From: Halorhodospira neutriphila
GTDB lineage: Bacteria > Pseudomonadota > Gammaproteobacteria > Nitrococcales > Halorhodospiraceae
Reading direction: 5' to 3'
Length of the DNA: 47,240 nt
NCBI RefSeq assembly: GCF_016584055.1
Contig: NZ_NRSH01000002.1
Coordinates: 1 to 47,240, forward strand
In this document: positions 18,071-26,035 of the stretch, piece by piece
How positions within the stretch are numbered: the first letter of the stretch is position 1
How the letters are laid out: each line of letters starts with the position of its first letter
Program-made: the position numbers and the translations under genes
Notes under the pieces: model-generated
What the model saw: the letters and a program-made list of their open reading frames with translations, nothing else
Told to the model about the DNA's origin: nothing
Database searches by the model: none

Positions 18071-18590
18071 CGCCGCAGGCGATCCGCGCCCCGGCGCCGC
18101 CGATGGGCTGGCTCTCGTGGTCGTCCGGCCCCTCGTGGATGACCAGCGCCGCGCCGTCGCTGTCCCGGATCCGGGCCCCCACCGCGCCGTCGAGGCTGGC
18201 CCAGGGGGTGAAGAGCTCGGCGCGGACCCGCCCCCGGGCGTCGGCGTAGATGTTGGCGAAGTCCCCGGCGTCGGGCCCCTGGGAATTGAGCAGCCCGTGC
18301 TGGCGCCCCTGCGGGTTGAGGTGGCCGCCGGAGGCCTGGAACCCCTCGCCGGGGTCGCTGCAGTCGCCGCGCTGGTGGATATGGATGGCGTGGAAGCCCT
18401 CGCCCCCGGCGAGCCCGTCGAGCTCGAGGCGGACGAGGGTGCCCTCCGGCCCCTGGTGCAGCTCGGCGGTGCCGATGGGCTCGCCCTCCGTGTTGATGAG
18501 GCTGGCGCTCGCCGCCGGCCGCTCCGCCGCGGCCGCGGCGCCGGCGGCCGCCGCCCCGAGGATCGCCGCAATGGTGAAAGCACCCCGCAT
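18054..18590 (-). CDS. sodC: Periplasmic Cu/Zn superoxide dismutase
   Basis: A 178-residue secreted dismutase that converts superoxide to peroxide and oxygen. A signal peptide of roughly 21 residues (RGAFTIAAILG, ending AAAA) starts at the ATG at 18590. The Cu and Zn ligands are all in place: the HAIHIHQRGDC block, GGHLNP, the QHGLLNSQGPDAGD stretch and VIHEGPDDH, with the closing arginine and cysteine in GGAGARIACGVI. The two cysteines for the conserved disulfide are present. It sits between the PAS kinase (convergent, 17-bp overlap) and the HD-GYP gene. No OxyR or SoxR site is recognisable. Confidence 0.93.
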   Translation of the reverse strand: MRGAFTIAAILGAAAAGAAAAAERPAASASLINTEGEPIGTAELHQGPEGTLVRLELDGLAGGEGFHAIHIHQRGDCSDPGEGFQASGGHLNPQGRQHGLLNSQGPDAGDFANIYADARGRVRAELFTPWASLDGAVGARIRDSDGAALVIHEGPDDHESQPIGGAGARIACGVIEGR

Positions 18591-18724
18591 GGCCCCTCCT
18601 GCACTGGCGCTCTGGGTGGATGGGATCGGCGTTAGGGACACCCCTCAAGGTAGACCATCGGCGCCGGGCTCAAGGCCCGGCACGCCGAGGCCGGCCCATC
18701 GGGGCCCCGGGCGGCGGGCCGCCG

Positions 18725-19768
18725 TCAGTCCTTGAGGGTCTCCTGGATGCGGTCGAAGGCGGCGGCGTTGCGCTCGAAGGCGCGCAGGATCTCCGGGTCG
18801 AAGTGCTCCGGGGCGGTCCGGCCGTCCCCCTCGAGGATGATCCGGCGCGCCTGCTCGTGGCTGAAGGCGGGCTTGTACGGCCGCTCGGTGCGCAGGGCGT
18901 CGTAGACGTCGGCCAGCTGCACCAGGCGGGCCGAGAGGGGGATGGCGTCGCCCGCCAGGCCGTCGGGATAGCCGGTGCCGTCGTAGCGCTCGTGGTGCGA
19001 GCGGGCGACCTCCGCGCCGCGCTGCAGGTAGGGGGAGTCGGAGCCCTGGAGCATCCACTCGCCGTCGACGGTATGGCGCTTCATGAGCGCCCACTCCTCG
19101 GCGTCGAGGGGCCCCGGCTTGCGCAGGACGTGGTCGGGGACGGCGATCTTGCCGACGTCGTGGAGGGCGGCCACCTCGAAGAGCTCGCGGCACAGCTGCC
19201 CGTCGCAGCCGAGGGCGTCGGCGAGCTGCCGGGTATGGTGGCAGACGCGGGCGATGTGGCGGCCGGTGTCCGTGTCCCGGAACTCCGAGGCGCGGGTGAG
19301 CCGCTGCACCGTCTCGCTGAGCGTGTACTGCAGCTGCTCCGTGCGCTCGGCGACCCGGCGCTCCAGGACCTGGCTGTACGCCGCCGTGTCTGTCAGGCGG
19401 CCGTTGAGGTCCGCCGAGAAGGCGCGCAGGCGCAGGAGGTTCTGGATCCGCGCCCACAGCTCCGCCTTGCTCAGGGGGCGGCGGACCACGTCCTCGGCGG
19501 TGTCGCCGAGCCGCTCCGAGGCCTGCCGGACGCCGTCGCCGGAGACCATGAGCAGCACGGGGATCAGCAGCGGCGACCATATCGCCCGCGCCTGCCGGAG
19601 GGCCGGCTCCCAGCGGTGCAGGGCGCGCGGGTCCGCCACCACCAGCTCCGGCGGCTCCGCCTCGAGGCAGAGCTCCTCCTCGGCCATCACGGTATAGTGC
19701 GGGCCGAGGTAGTCGTGGAGCAGGCGGCGGTTGCCGCTGTGCTCCACCAGCAGCGCGACGCGGGCCAC
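18725..19768 (-). CDS. HD-GYP phosphodiesterase with degenerate receiver domain
   Basis: A 347-residue protein starting GTG two bases after the stop of the KaiC-like gene, so the two are one operon. Residues ~1-120 fold like a response receiver. The aspartate position is kept (VVADP), but the acidic pair is Glu-His (LLVEHS) and the conserved Lys is Arg (VRRPLS), so phosphorylation is doubtful. A coiled linker (ERRVAERTEQLQ) leads to an HD-GYP domain with HDVGKI and HHERYDGTGYPDGL, the residues expected of an active cyclic-di-GMP phosphodiesterase. It may oppose the diguanylate cyclase encoded 4 kb away, or act only on signals relayed by the ATPase. Confidence 0.88.
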   Translation of the reverse strand: MARVALLVEHSGNRRLLHDYLGPHYTVMAEEELCLEAEPPELVVADPRALHRWEPALRQARAIWSPLLIPVLLMVSGDGVRQASERLGDTAEDVVRRPLSKAELWARIQNLLRLRAFSADLNGRLTDTAAYSQVLERRVAERTEQLQYTLSETVQRLTRASEFRDTDTGRHIARVCHHTRQLADALGCDGQLCRELFEVAALHDVGKIAVPDHVLRKPGPLDAEEWALMKRHTVDGEWMLQGSDSPYLQRGAEVARSHHERYDGTGYPDGLAGDAIPLSARLVQLADVYDALRTERPYKPAFSHEQARRIILEGDGRTAPEHFDPEILRAFERNAAAFDRIQETLKD

Positions 19769-19770
19769 GA

Positions 19771-21189
19771 CTAGACAGCCTGCTGACCGGCGCCGAGCTC
19801 CTCCACCTCGAGCCCGTAGGGGGTGAAGGCCAGGTAGGCGGCCCGCTCGTCGAAGCCGCCGGTGCGGCGCTTGAGCATCCGGAGCTGCTTGCGCAGCCGG
19901 CCCTCCTCGACGACCAGGTTGAACAGCAGCACGTTGTCGACGAGCGGGCTGAGGTCGAAGCTGCTGGAGCGCAGCTCACTCGCCGAGCGGGCGTTGATCT
20001 CGTTGACCAGGAGGACGGTCACGCCCATGTTCTTGAGGTACTGGCTCAGGGTGTGCAGCTCCAGCAGCGGATCCTGCCCGCGCAGGGCCAGCTGGTAGCC
20101 GGCGATGCTGTCGAGCATGACCAGGCGCACGTCGCGCTCCTCCACCTGGTGGCGCAGGAGGTGGGCGAGCTGCGTGGGCGTGTAGTGGAGCGGCTCGACC
20201 CGCTCAAGGTAGAGCGTGCCCCGCTCGAGCATGCCGCGCAGGGGCATCTGCAGGGCGTCGGCGCGGTGGAGCAGCGTCGCCGGGTCCTCCTCGAAGAGGA
20301 ACAGCGCCGAGCTCTCGCCGCGGCCGGCGGCCTCCTTCATGAACTGCATCCCCAGGGTGGTCTTGCCGCTGCCGCTCGGCCCGGCGAGCAGCGTGGTGGT
20401 GCCGCGGTGGACCCCGCCGCCGATGAGCTGGTCGATCCGCGGCACGCCGGAGTTGATCACCTGGGGCTCGAAGCGGCTGCCGTAGTGCGAGGGGACGAGG
20501 CGGGGCCGCACCTGGATCCCCTGGGCATCGCCGAGGGTGAGGTCGTGCTTGCCCGAGAGGAAGCCGGAGCCGCGGAGCTTGCTCACCTCCAGGCTGCGGC
20601 TGCCGTCGGCCTCCAGCGTGAGCGTGATGACCCCGTCACTGAGGAAGCGCAGGTCGTCGTCCGGCGCCTCGCCGCTGGCCTCGGAGGTGAAGAGCACCGT
20701 CGCGCCCTGGTCGGTGAAGGTGCGCAGCAGGGCGAGGACCTGGGAGCGGAACTGCGCCGGATCGGGGCTCAGGTAGCGCAGCTGGGTGAGCGAGTCGATG
20801 AACACGCGCCGGGGCCGCAGGCGGGAGGCGGCCTCCTGGATGCGCTCGAAGACCGGCGCCACCTCGACCTCGTCGCTGTGGAAGAGGTCGTAGGCGGGGT
20901 GGCTCTGGAGATGGCTGGGGGCCGGCGAGAGGTCGAGGATCTCGATGGCCTGCAGCGCCCCGGCCAGGTCGCTGAAGTCGGCCCGGAGCTGCTCGGGCCG
21001 CTCGCCGAAGGTCACGTGGACCGCGCTCGCCTGGGGGTCCGCTGCCAGGAAGTGCAGCCCCAGGGTGGTCTTCCCGCACCCCGGGCCGCCCCGGATGTGG
21101 TAGACGCGCTCGCTCAGCAGCCCGCCCTGGAGGACCTCATCGAGCCCCGCTACGCCGGTGCTGAGCCGGCGGGTGCCTGTGCGCTCCAT
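19771..21189 (-). CDS. KaiC-like double-domain RecA-superfamily ATPase
   Basis: A 472-residue protein with two RecA/KaiC repeats. Domain 1 has Walker A GGPGCGKTT (about residues 33-41) and Walker B RVFIDSLTQL. Domain 2 has GPSGSGKTT and LVMLDSIAGY. The catalytic glutamate pair is complete in domain 2 (FEEDP) but single in domain 1 (FGERP). At the site matching KaiC Ser431/Thr432 the sequence is LSPLVD: the serine stays, the threonine is proline. No kaiA or kaiB lies nearby, so a circadian oscillator is not supported. KaiC-like ATPases of this type often pair with signalling proteins, here a degenerate-receiver HD-GYP protein. The ATG at 21189 has a GGAGG site; an upstream in-frame ATG adds a non-family tail. 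Confidence 0.88.
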   Translation of the reverse strand: MERTGTRRLSTGVAGLDEVLQGGLLSERVYHIRGGPGCGKTTLGLHFLAADPQASAVHVTFGERPEQLRADFSDLAGALQAIEILDLSPAPSHLQSHPAYDLFHSDEVEVAPVFERIQEAASRLRPRRVFIDSLTQLRYLSPDPAQFRSQVLALLRTFTDQGATVLFTSEASGEAPDDDLRFLSDGVITLTLEADGSRSLEVSKLRGSGFLSGKHDLTLGDAQGIQVRPRLVPSHYGSRFEPQVINSGVPRIDQLIGGGVHRGTTTLLAGPSGSGKTTLGMQFMKEAAGRGESSALFLFEEDPATLLHRADALQMPLRGMLERGTLYLERVEPLHYTPTQLAHLLRHQVEERDVRLVMLDSIAGYQLALRGQDPLLELHTLSQYLKNMGVTVLLVNEINARSASELRSSSFDLSPLVDNVLLFNLVVEEGRLRKQLRMLKRRTGGFDERAAYLAFTPYGLEVEELGAGQQAV

Positions 21190-21352
21190 GGCACACCCTC
21201 CTTGACGGCTGCGCCGCTCCCGGGGATCTCTTCCCCTTCTACAGCCGCTGGACCGCCCCTGAAATCCCACCCTCGGGATCGTAGAACAGGGCAGCCTTCC
21301 CTTTGATGAAACGGCGGTGAATCGACCCGCAGAGGCGCAGCCTTTTAGCGCT

Positions 21353-21378
21353 ATATAGTCCTTGATAAGGAACTATAT
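21353..21378. promoter_or_regulatory. Inverted-repeat operator (ATATAGT-CCTT / AAGG-AACTATAT)
   Basis: A 26-base near-perfect palindrome centred on GAT in an A/T-rich patch. The left arm is ATATAGTCCTT and the right arm is the complement with one extra base. It sits in the 315-bp gap between the divergent KaiC-like and MarR-like genes, about 165 bases from the first and 127 from the second. MarR-family dimers bind sites of this size and symmetry, so autoregulation or control of the kaiC-like operon is likely. The rest of the gap (21190-21504) shows no gene. Confidence 0.6.
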
Positions 21379-21504
21379 GCACTTGCGTACCAATGAATCA
21401 ATCCCTTCTGGCAGCATGGTTTTAGGTAACGGCAGCGCTCCCTCCCCCGTAGCGCCCTGCCCCGCTGCGCCCGAGCAGAAGCGGCCAAGCCGGAAGGGGG
21501 GAAG

Positions 21505-21819
21505 TTGGACCTAAGCCAGTATCTCAAGGCGCTGGAGGCCTTCAAGGCGCACGACCCCTTCATGTCGGCGCAGCTGATGGAGGTGTTCATCACGGTCTGC
21601 CTGAACGAGGGCCAGTCCGCCCAGGCGCTGGAGCTCCAGCTGGCCATCCCCAAGTCCACGCTCTCCCGCCACCTCGGCCACCTCGGCCCCCGGTACCGAC
21701 GAGGCGCCCAGGGGCTCCAGCTGATCCGGCTCGAGGAGAACCCCGCCGACCGGCGGAGCAAGCTCGTCTACCTGACGGACCGGGGCCAGGCACTGCGGGA
21801 GGCGCTGATCCGGGCCTAG
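21505..21819 (+). CDS. MarR-like winged-helix regulator
   Basis: A 104-residue protein with a winged helix-turn-helix: a helix (SAQLMEVFITVC), a recognition region with PKSTLSRHLGHL, and a wing with the NPADRRSKLVYLTDRG pattern that is diagnostic of MarR proteins. It is shorter than typical MarR (about 140) because the N- and C-terminal dimerisation helices are reduced. The start is TTG after a strong GGAAGGGGGG site; the next ATG (21562) would remove the first helix. It is probably an autoregulator acting on the palindrome upstream. The ligand is unknown. Confidence 0.75.
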   Translation: MDLSQYLKALEAFKAHDPFMSAQLMEVFITVCLNEGQSAQALELQLAIPKSTLSRHLGHLGPRYRRGAQGLQLIRLEENPADRRSKLVYLTDRGQALREALIRA

Positions 21820-21843
21820 GCGCCCCCCGCCACACGCTGTCCT

Positions 21844-22152
21844 CTACTCCGCCGCGCTGAGCCCGCCGGGCTCGAAGAACTCCTCGTGGAGCTGCTTGAC
21901 GGCGATGTGGAGCGCCTGCTCCTCGCTGACGCCGAGACGCCGGGCGCACTGCTGGAGCTCGCGGCGGCTCGCCCGGGCCGGCAGGCCGCTCTCCTCGGCC
22001 CAATCCCCGGCGCGCTCGAAGAGCGCCTCCTGCGCCGCCGCCGCAGCGCCTGCGGCGAAGGCCTGCTCGGCGTGGACGACCGTTACCGGCGCCTCCCGCG
22101 GGGGCTGCCCCCGCTGCGCCGCCGTGGTGCCGATGGGGTGCTTGGACGCCAT
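21844..22152 (-). CDS. Hypothetical protein, possible iron-regulated small protein
   Basis: I do not recognise this 102-residue protein. The N-terminal third is polar (KHPIGTTAAQRGQPP) and the middle is an Ala-rich helix. The C-terminal part (ASRRELQQCARRLGVSEEQA, then LHIAVKQLHEEFF) looks like a helix pair. There is no signal peptide or membrane segment. The ATG has a strong GGAGGAGG site. A Fur-box-like sequence lies 40 bases upstream, in the only A/T-rich patch here. It converges with the MarR-like gene and precedes the 3' end of the B12 ABC transporter operon, from which it is separated by a 119-bp gap. Confidence 0.55.
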   Translation of the reverse strand: MASKHPIGTTAAQRGQPPREAPVTVVHAEQAFAAGAAAAAQEALFERAGDWAEESGLPARASRRELQQCARRLGVSEEQALHIAVKQLHEEFFEPGGLSAAE

Positions 22153-22192
22153 GGCTGCCTCCTCCGCGGAATCTGTACCTGAAAGGTTGTAT

Positions 22193-22211
22193 TTAAATGA
22201 TAAATATTCTC
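22193..22211 (-). promoter_or_regulatory. Possible Fur box upstream of the small hypothetical gene
   Basis: On the minus strand the 19-mer GAGAATATTTATCATTTAA matches 12 of 19 positions of the Fur consensus GATAATGATAATCATTATC. It stands 40 bases before the ATG at 22152. In a genome this GC-rich an A/T patch can also simply be a promoter -10 region, so the assignment is weak. Confidence 0.35.
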
Positions 22212-22271
22212 ATGCAGAAGTCAAGCACACCCCGCCGGCAGGCGCGGGCGCCCTGGGGAGACGGCGGCGGC

Positions 22272-23051
22272 TCAGCCGCCCGGCCGGGCGAGCTCGTAGC
22301 CGGCCACGAAGGGCGTGCCCCCGCGCTCGACAAGCCGGACGGCCACGCCGTAGGCGTCGCGGATACCGGTGGCGGTGACCACCTGCCGCGGGGGCCCGTC
22401 GGCCCGCACCTGGCCGTCGCGCAGCAGCAGGATGCGGTCGGCGAGCTGCACCGCCACGTTGATGTCGTGGAGCACCACCAGGACGCCCTGCCCCTGCTCG
22501 CGGGCGCAGCGGGTGAGGATCTCGATGAGGTCGCGCTCGTGCCGCATGTCCAGGTGGTTGGTGGGCTCGTCGAGGAGCAGGAACGGCGCCTCGCGCACCA
22601 GCGCCCGGGCCAGGGCCGCCTTCTGCCGCTGCCCGCCGCTGAGCTCCGGCAGCGGGCGCTGCGCCAGCTCCCCCAGGCCGAGCCGGGCCAGGACCCGCTC
22701 GGCCCGGGCCAGGTCCGCGGGGCCGTAGCGCCAGCTCGCCCGCCCCAGGCCGAGGAGGACGCTCTCGAGGACGGTCAGCGGCTCGGCGGCCTCCGAGCCC
22801 TGGGGCACGTAGGCGAGGTGGCGGGCGATGCGCGCCTGGCGCTGGCCGCGGAGGGGCTCGCCGGCGATGCGGATCTCGCCGCGGCGCGGGCGCAGGATGC
22901 CGGCCAGGCAGCGGAGCAGCGTGCTCTTGCCCGAGCCGTTGGGGCCGATGAGCGCCACCACCTCGCCGGCGTCGACGCGGCCATCGACCCCGTGGAGCAC
23001 CTCGGCGCCCCGGTAGGCGTAGCGCAGCCCGCGGACCTCGATACGGCTCAT
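22272..23051 (-). CDS. btuD: ABC transporter ATP-binding protein, FecCD/BtuCD type (probable B12 import)
   Basis: A 259-residue cytoplasmic ATPase. Walker A GPNGSGKST is at about residues 36-44, the signature LSGGQRQ at about 138-144, Walker B FLLLDEPTNHLD and the switch VLHDIN follow. This is the pattern of the Fe-siderophore/heme/B12 subfamily. The ATG overlaps the permease stop by four bases (ATGA). It is the third gene of an operon behind a cobalamin riboswitch, so B12 is the likely substrate. Its last ~25 residues extend past the usual end. Confidence 0.88.
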   Translation of the reverse strand: MSRIEVRGLRYAYRGAEVLHGVDGRVDAGEVVALIGPNGSGKSTLLRCLAGILRPRRGEIRIAGEPLRGQRQARIARHLAYVPQGSEAAEPLTVLESVLLGLGRASWRYGPADLARAERVLARLGLGELAQRPLPELSGGQRQKAALARALVREAPFLLLDEPTNHLDMRHERDLIEILTRCAREQGQGVLVVLHDINVAVQLADRILLLRDGQVRADGPPRQVVTATGIRDAYGVAVRLVERGGTPFVAGYELARPGG

Positions 23052-24139
23052 GCCCCGCTGCCCCCCTCGCGGCGGCGCAGGATCAGGTAGACGAACAGCG
23101 GCGAGCCGAGGAAGGCGGTGACCACCCCGACGGGGAGCACCACGGCGTCGAAGGCGTGCAGCGAGACCAGGTCGGCCAGCGCCAGGAGCAGCCCGCCGAT
23201 AAGCGCCGTGGCCGGGATCAGGAAGCGGTGGTCGGCGCCGATGAGCAGCCGGGCCAGGTGCGGCGCCACGAGCCCCAGGAAGCCGATGCCGCCGGTGAAG
23301 GCCACCACCACCGCCACCAGCAGCGCCACCAGGAACATCAGCGCCAGGCGCAGCCGGGCCACCGGGATGCCCAGGCTGGTGGCCGCCTCCTCGCCGAGGA
23401 GCAGCCGGTTCAGGTCCCCGGCCCGCAGCGCGAAGACCGGCAGCGTCAGCGCCAGGGCCGCGCTGATGAAGGCGAGGCTCTCCCAGCCGGCGCGGCTGAG
23501 GCTGCCCACGCCCCAGAACATCACCTCCCGGGTGGCGTCGGCGTCGGCGAAGTAGACCAGCAGCGTGGTCGCCGCCCCGAAGAAGTACATCAGCGCGATC
23601 CCGGCGAGGATCAGGCTCGCCGGCGTCGCCCCCTTCACCCGGCCGATGAGCAGGATCAGCAGCGACACGCCGAGGGCGAAGAGGAAGGCGTTGCCGACGA
23701 TGCCGTAGGTGCCGACGACCGAGACGCCGAGGACGATGGCCAGCGCCGCCCCCAGCGAGGCGCCCGAGGCGATACCGAGGGTGAAGGGCGAGGCCATGGG
23801 GTTGCGCAGCAGGGTCTGGAGGATCACGCCGCCGAGGGCCAGCCCGGCGCCGGCGACCACCGCGGTGGCCAGGCGCGGCAGGCGGATGCGCCAGACCACG
23901 TGGGCGGTCTGCTCGCTCACCCACTCCGCGCCGAGGGGCCGGGCGAGCACGGCCTGGACGACCTCGGTGAGCGGGATCCCCAGCGGCCCGAGGCCCAGCC
24001 CGGCGAGGCAGACGCCGAGCAGCGCCGCCGCCAGGGCGAGGAGCACCACCCCCTTGCGCCGGACCGCCCGGGCGTAGGCCGCCGTGACGGCCGGCGCCCC
24101 GGCCTCCTCCGGGGCGCCGGCGGAGCCGGCCGCCCCCAT
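23048..24139 (-). CDS. btuC: FecCD-family ABC permease (probable B12 import)
   Basis: A 363-residue inner-membrane permease of the FecCD/BtuC family with about ten helices. Family blocks are RLPRLATAVVAGAGLALGG, LLRNPMASPFTLGI, FTGGIGFLGLVAPHLAR (the coupling region that contacts the ATPase) and the LPVGVVTAFLGSPLF end. A ~30-residue Ala-rich cytoplasmic extension precedes the first helix. It begins exactly after the SBP stop and overlaps the ATPase start by four bases. Substrate is inferred from the upstream cobalamin riboswitch; the sequence alone would equally fit siderophore or heme. Confidence 0.88.
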   Translation of the reverse strand: MGAAGSAGAPEEAGAPAVTAAYARAVRRKGVVLLALAAALLGVCLAGLGLGPLGIPLTEVVQAVLARPLGAEWVSEQTAHVVWRIRLPRLATAVVAGAGLALGGVILQTLLRNPMASPFTLGIASGASLGAALAIVLGVSVVGTYGIVGNAFLFALGVSLLILLIGRVKGATPASLILAGIALMYFFGAATTLLVYFADADATREVMFWGVGSLSRAGWESLAFISAALALTLPVFALRAGDLNRLLLGEEAATSLGIPVARLRLALMFLVALLVAVVVAFTGGIGFLGLVAPHLARLLIGADHRFLIPATALIGGLLLALADLVSLHAFDAVVLPVGVVTAFLGSPLFVYLILRRREGGSGA

Positions 24140-25264
24140 CTACCTGCGGCCCTCGAGCCCGCTCTGCTCGGCCAGGTGCTCGTAGAGCCCCGGCTCGCCG
24201 TAGAAGAAGCGCAGGATCGCCTCGCCGCGCTCGGCGCGATCGACCCCGGCCATGGCCTGCGGGTAGAGGATCTTGGCCATGTGGACCAGGTCGACCAGGC
24301 CGGTGGCCAGGTCCCAGCCCATGTAGGTGCCCTTGAAGCGGTAGACGCGCCCCTGCTCGACGGCCTCGACGCCGGCCAGGCGCGCGTCGTCGAGGACCGC
24401 CTCGCGGCTCACGCGGCTCGCCTTGGAGGGGGTGTGGAGGAAGATATACGCCGGGTCCCACTTGACCAGCTCCTCGGCGCTGACCTCGCCGTCGCCGCCC
24501 GGGCGCCCGGCGGTGACCAGCTCGGCGCCGAGCTGCTCGGCCGGCGGGTAGAAGGCAACGTGGTTGTAGAGGTTGCGCCGGTGCGCCAGGTAGATCCGCG
24601 GCGCCGAGGCGGCCTCGGGGAGCCGCGACTGCACCTGCGCGACGCCGTCGCGGTAGTACTCGAGCAGCGCCGCCGCCCGCTCCTGGCGGCCGGTCAGCTC
24701 GCCCACCAGGCGGTAGGCGGTCTCGATCTCCTCGAGGGCCGCCTCGGCCGAGCTGCGGTCGCCGCCGAGGGTGCTGACGGCCACCACCGGCACGCCGAGC
24801 TGGCGCTCGAGGCGCTCCGCCCGATCGGCGAGCGCGCCGGGCTCGTCCCTGCGGGTGAAGGCCCAGTAGAGGAAGACGTCCGGGTCGGTGGCCAGCACCC
24901 GCTCGAGGTTGATCTCGGCGCCGGGCTGCCCGCCGCCGACCCGCGGCGTCTGCGCCAGGGCCTCGAAGGCCCGCGCCTCGATGGTCTTCTCCTCGGCGAA
25001 GCGCGAGCCGAACATGTTGCTGGGGATACCGACCAGCCGCTCGGCGGCGCCGAGGTGCAGGAGCATGCGGAAGGCGTCGACGTTGACCGTGGCGATGCGC
25101 TCGATCTCCCGCGGCACCTCGACGCTGCGGCCGAGCATGTCCTCGACGGTCCGGGTCCGCTCCGCGGCGGGCGCGGCGCCCTCCTCCGAGTCGGCGGGGC
25201 AGGCGGCGAGCAGCACGACGGCCGCGACGAGCGCGGCGAGCAGGCGGGAAGCGGGGTACGGCAT
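24140..25264 (-). CDS. btuF: Substrate-binding lipoprotein of the B12-type ABC importer
   Basis: A 374-residue periplasmic binding protein of the FecB/BtuF (TroA-like) fold. The lipobox LLAAC gives a lipid-anchored Cys22. Mature blocks include TRTVEDMLGRSVEVP, ERIATVN, ERVLATDPDVFLYW and VYRFKGTYMGWDLATG. It is about 100 residues longer than E. coli BtuF and nearer in size to iron-complex binding proteins, so the name rests on the riboswitch 49 bases upstream. It leads the operon SBP-permease-ATPase. The run MAGVDRAERGEAILRFFYGE near the end is typical of the longer FecB-like group. Confidence 0.8.
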   Translation of the reverse strand: MPYPASRLLAALVAAVVLLAACPADSEEGAAPAAERTRTVEDMLGRSVEVPREIERIATVNVDAFRMLLHLGAAERLVGIPSNMFGSRFAEEKTIEARAFEALAQTPRVGGGQPGAEINLERVLATDPDVFLYWAFTRRDEPGALADRAERLERQLGVPVVAVSTLGGDRSSAEAALEEIETAYRLVGELTGRQERAAALLEYYRDGVAQVQSRLPEAASAPRIYLAHRRNLYNHVAFYPPAEQLGAELVTAGRPGGDGEVSAEELVKWDPAYIFLHTPSKASRVSREAVLDDARLAGVEAVEQGRVYRFKGTYMGWDLATGLVDLVHMAKILYPQAMAGVDRAERGEAILRFFYGEPGLYEHLAEQSGLEGRR

Positions 25265-25312
25265 GGGGCCTCCAGGCTTGGCGCGATCCCCCGTCGCGCG
25301 GTGTCCTCACCT

Positions 25313-25543
25313 CCAGGCCGGTCTCCGGGCTCGCGAGCGGCGCCCTGCGCCCGGCGCGGCGCCTTCCCGCACCGGGTGCCGGGGACACCCGGGTGCAGTG
25401 GCTCGTGCCGCGCCTGCTCTCGCCTACCGTTGCGGGGACAGCGCCGGCCTTGCCCGCGCCTTGCGGCGGCGGGCGCACCGGCTTCCCGATCCCGCGGCGC
25501 ACCCGGCCGCGGGATCCCGGCGGCCTCCCGCCGGGGCACCTGG
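25313..25543 (-). promoter_or_regulatory. Cobalamin (AdoCbl) riboswitch upstream of the ABC importer
   Basis: Read on the minus strand, the conserved pieces occur in the right order: the opening GGTGCC, a GGGAAGCCGGTG block, the core CTGTCCCCGCAACGGTAGGC, GAGCCACTGC, CGGGAAGGC, and the B12 box ending GAGCCCGGAGACCGGCC. The element ends 49 bases before the lipoprotein ATG, leaving little room for a terminator, so translational control by hiding the ribosome site is likely. High B12 should shut expression off. Confidence 0.9.
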
Positions 25544-25671
25544 AGAGCGGATGACCCTAAGGGGGTAGCACGGGGGTGTCAATCGGGCCCGCTCGTAGCG
25601 GGCCGTCGCCGGGGCGCGATCCCCTGGCTTGCAACACACGGCCGTGCCCGTCTAAGATCCGCCGCCTTGAT

Positions 25672-25887
25672 GTGGGTGCCCTGCGGGCGAGATCGCCTCG
25701 CCCGCCGGGTTAAACGGGAAGTCCGGTCCAGCTGCCCCGCTGCAGTGAAGCCGGCGCTGCCCCCGCAACGGTAGGTGGGTCCTGCGGATTACGGGCCACT
25801 GCGAGACAGCCGTCAGCCGGCGGCCCTCGTGGGAAGGCGATCCGCAGCGGCGCGTCCAGCGCCCCCCACGAGCCCGGAGACCGGCCC
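25672..25887 (+). promoter_or_regulatory. Cobalamin riboswitch upstream of the TonB-dependent receptor
   Basis: The plus strand carries a second, independent cobalamin aptamer: GGTGCC at 25675, GGGAAGTCCGGT, the core CTGCCCCCGCAACGGTAGGT, GGCCACTGCGA, TGGGAAGGCG and the B12 box GAGCCCGGAGACCGGCC. It is followed by about 150 bases of leader before the receptor ATG. The two aptamers are arranged back to back, about 130 bp apart, so both promoters must lie in that spacer. The receptor-exbB-exbD-exbD-tonB unit is therefore predicted to be repressed by B12. Confidence 0.92.
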
Positions 25888-26035
25888 ACAGCAACCCACG
25901 GAACGGCGTGCGGGCGGCGCGCCTGGGGGAAACGGTCGGTCCTACCTACCCGCCTCTGGCAACGGCGGCACGCTCGCCGTCGGCCTCCCCCAGCATGAGT
26001 CGCCAGCGCCCGTCGCAAGACGAGGAGCGCTGAAG

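Noticed and set aside
15362-18604. Minus-strand open frame of ~1080 codons antisense to the PAS kinase and sodC.
   Set aside because: High GC leaves few stops; the plus strand has PAS, HisKA, ATPase and receiver motifs, and the antisense product has none.
19771-21189. Reading the KaiC-like protein as a circadian clock component.
   Set aside because: No kaiA or kaiB in the window, and the paired phosphosites are not conserved.
23156-25774. Plus-strand frame of ~870 codons across the ABC importer genes.
   Set aside because: Its product is charged low-complexity sequence; the opposite strand encodes permease and lipoprotein with correct signals.
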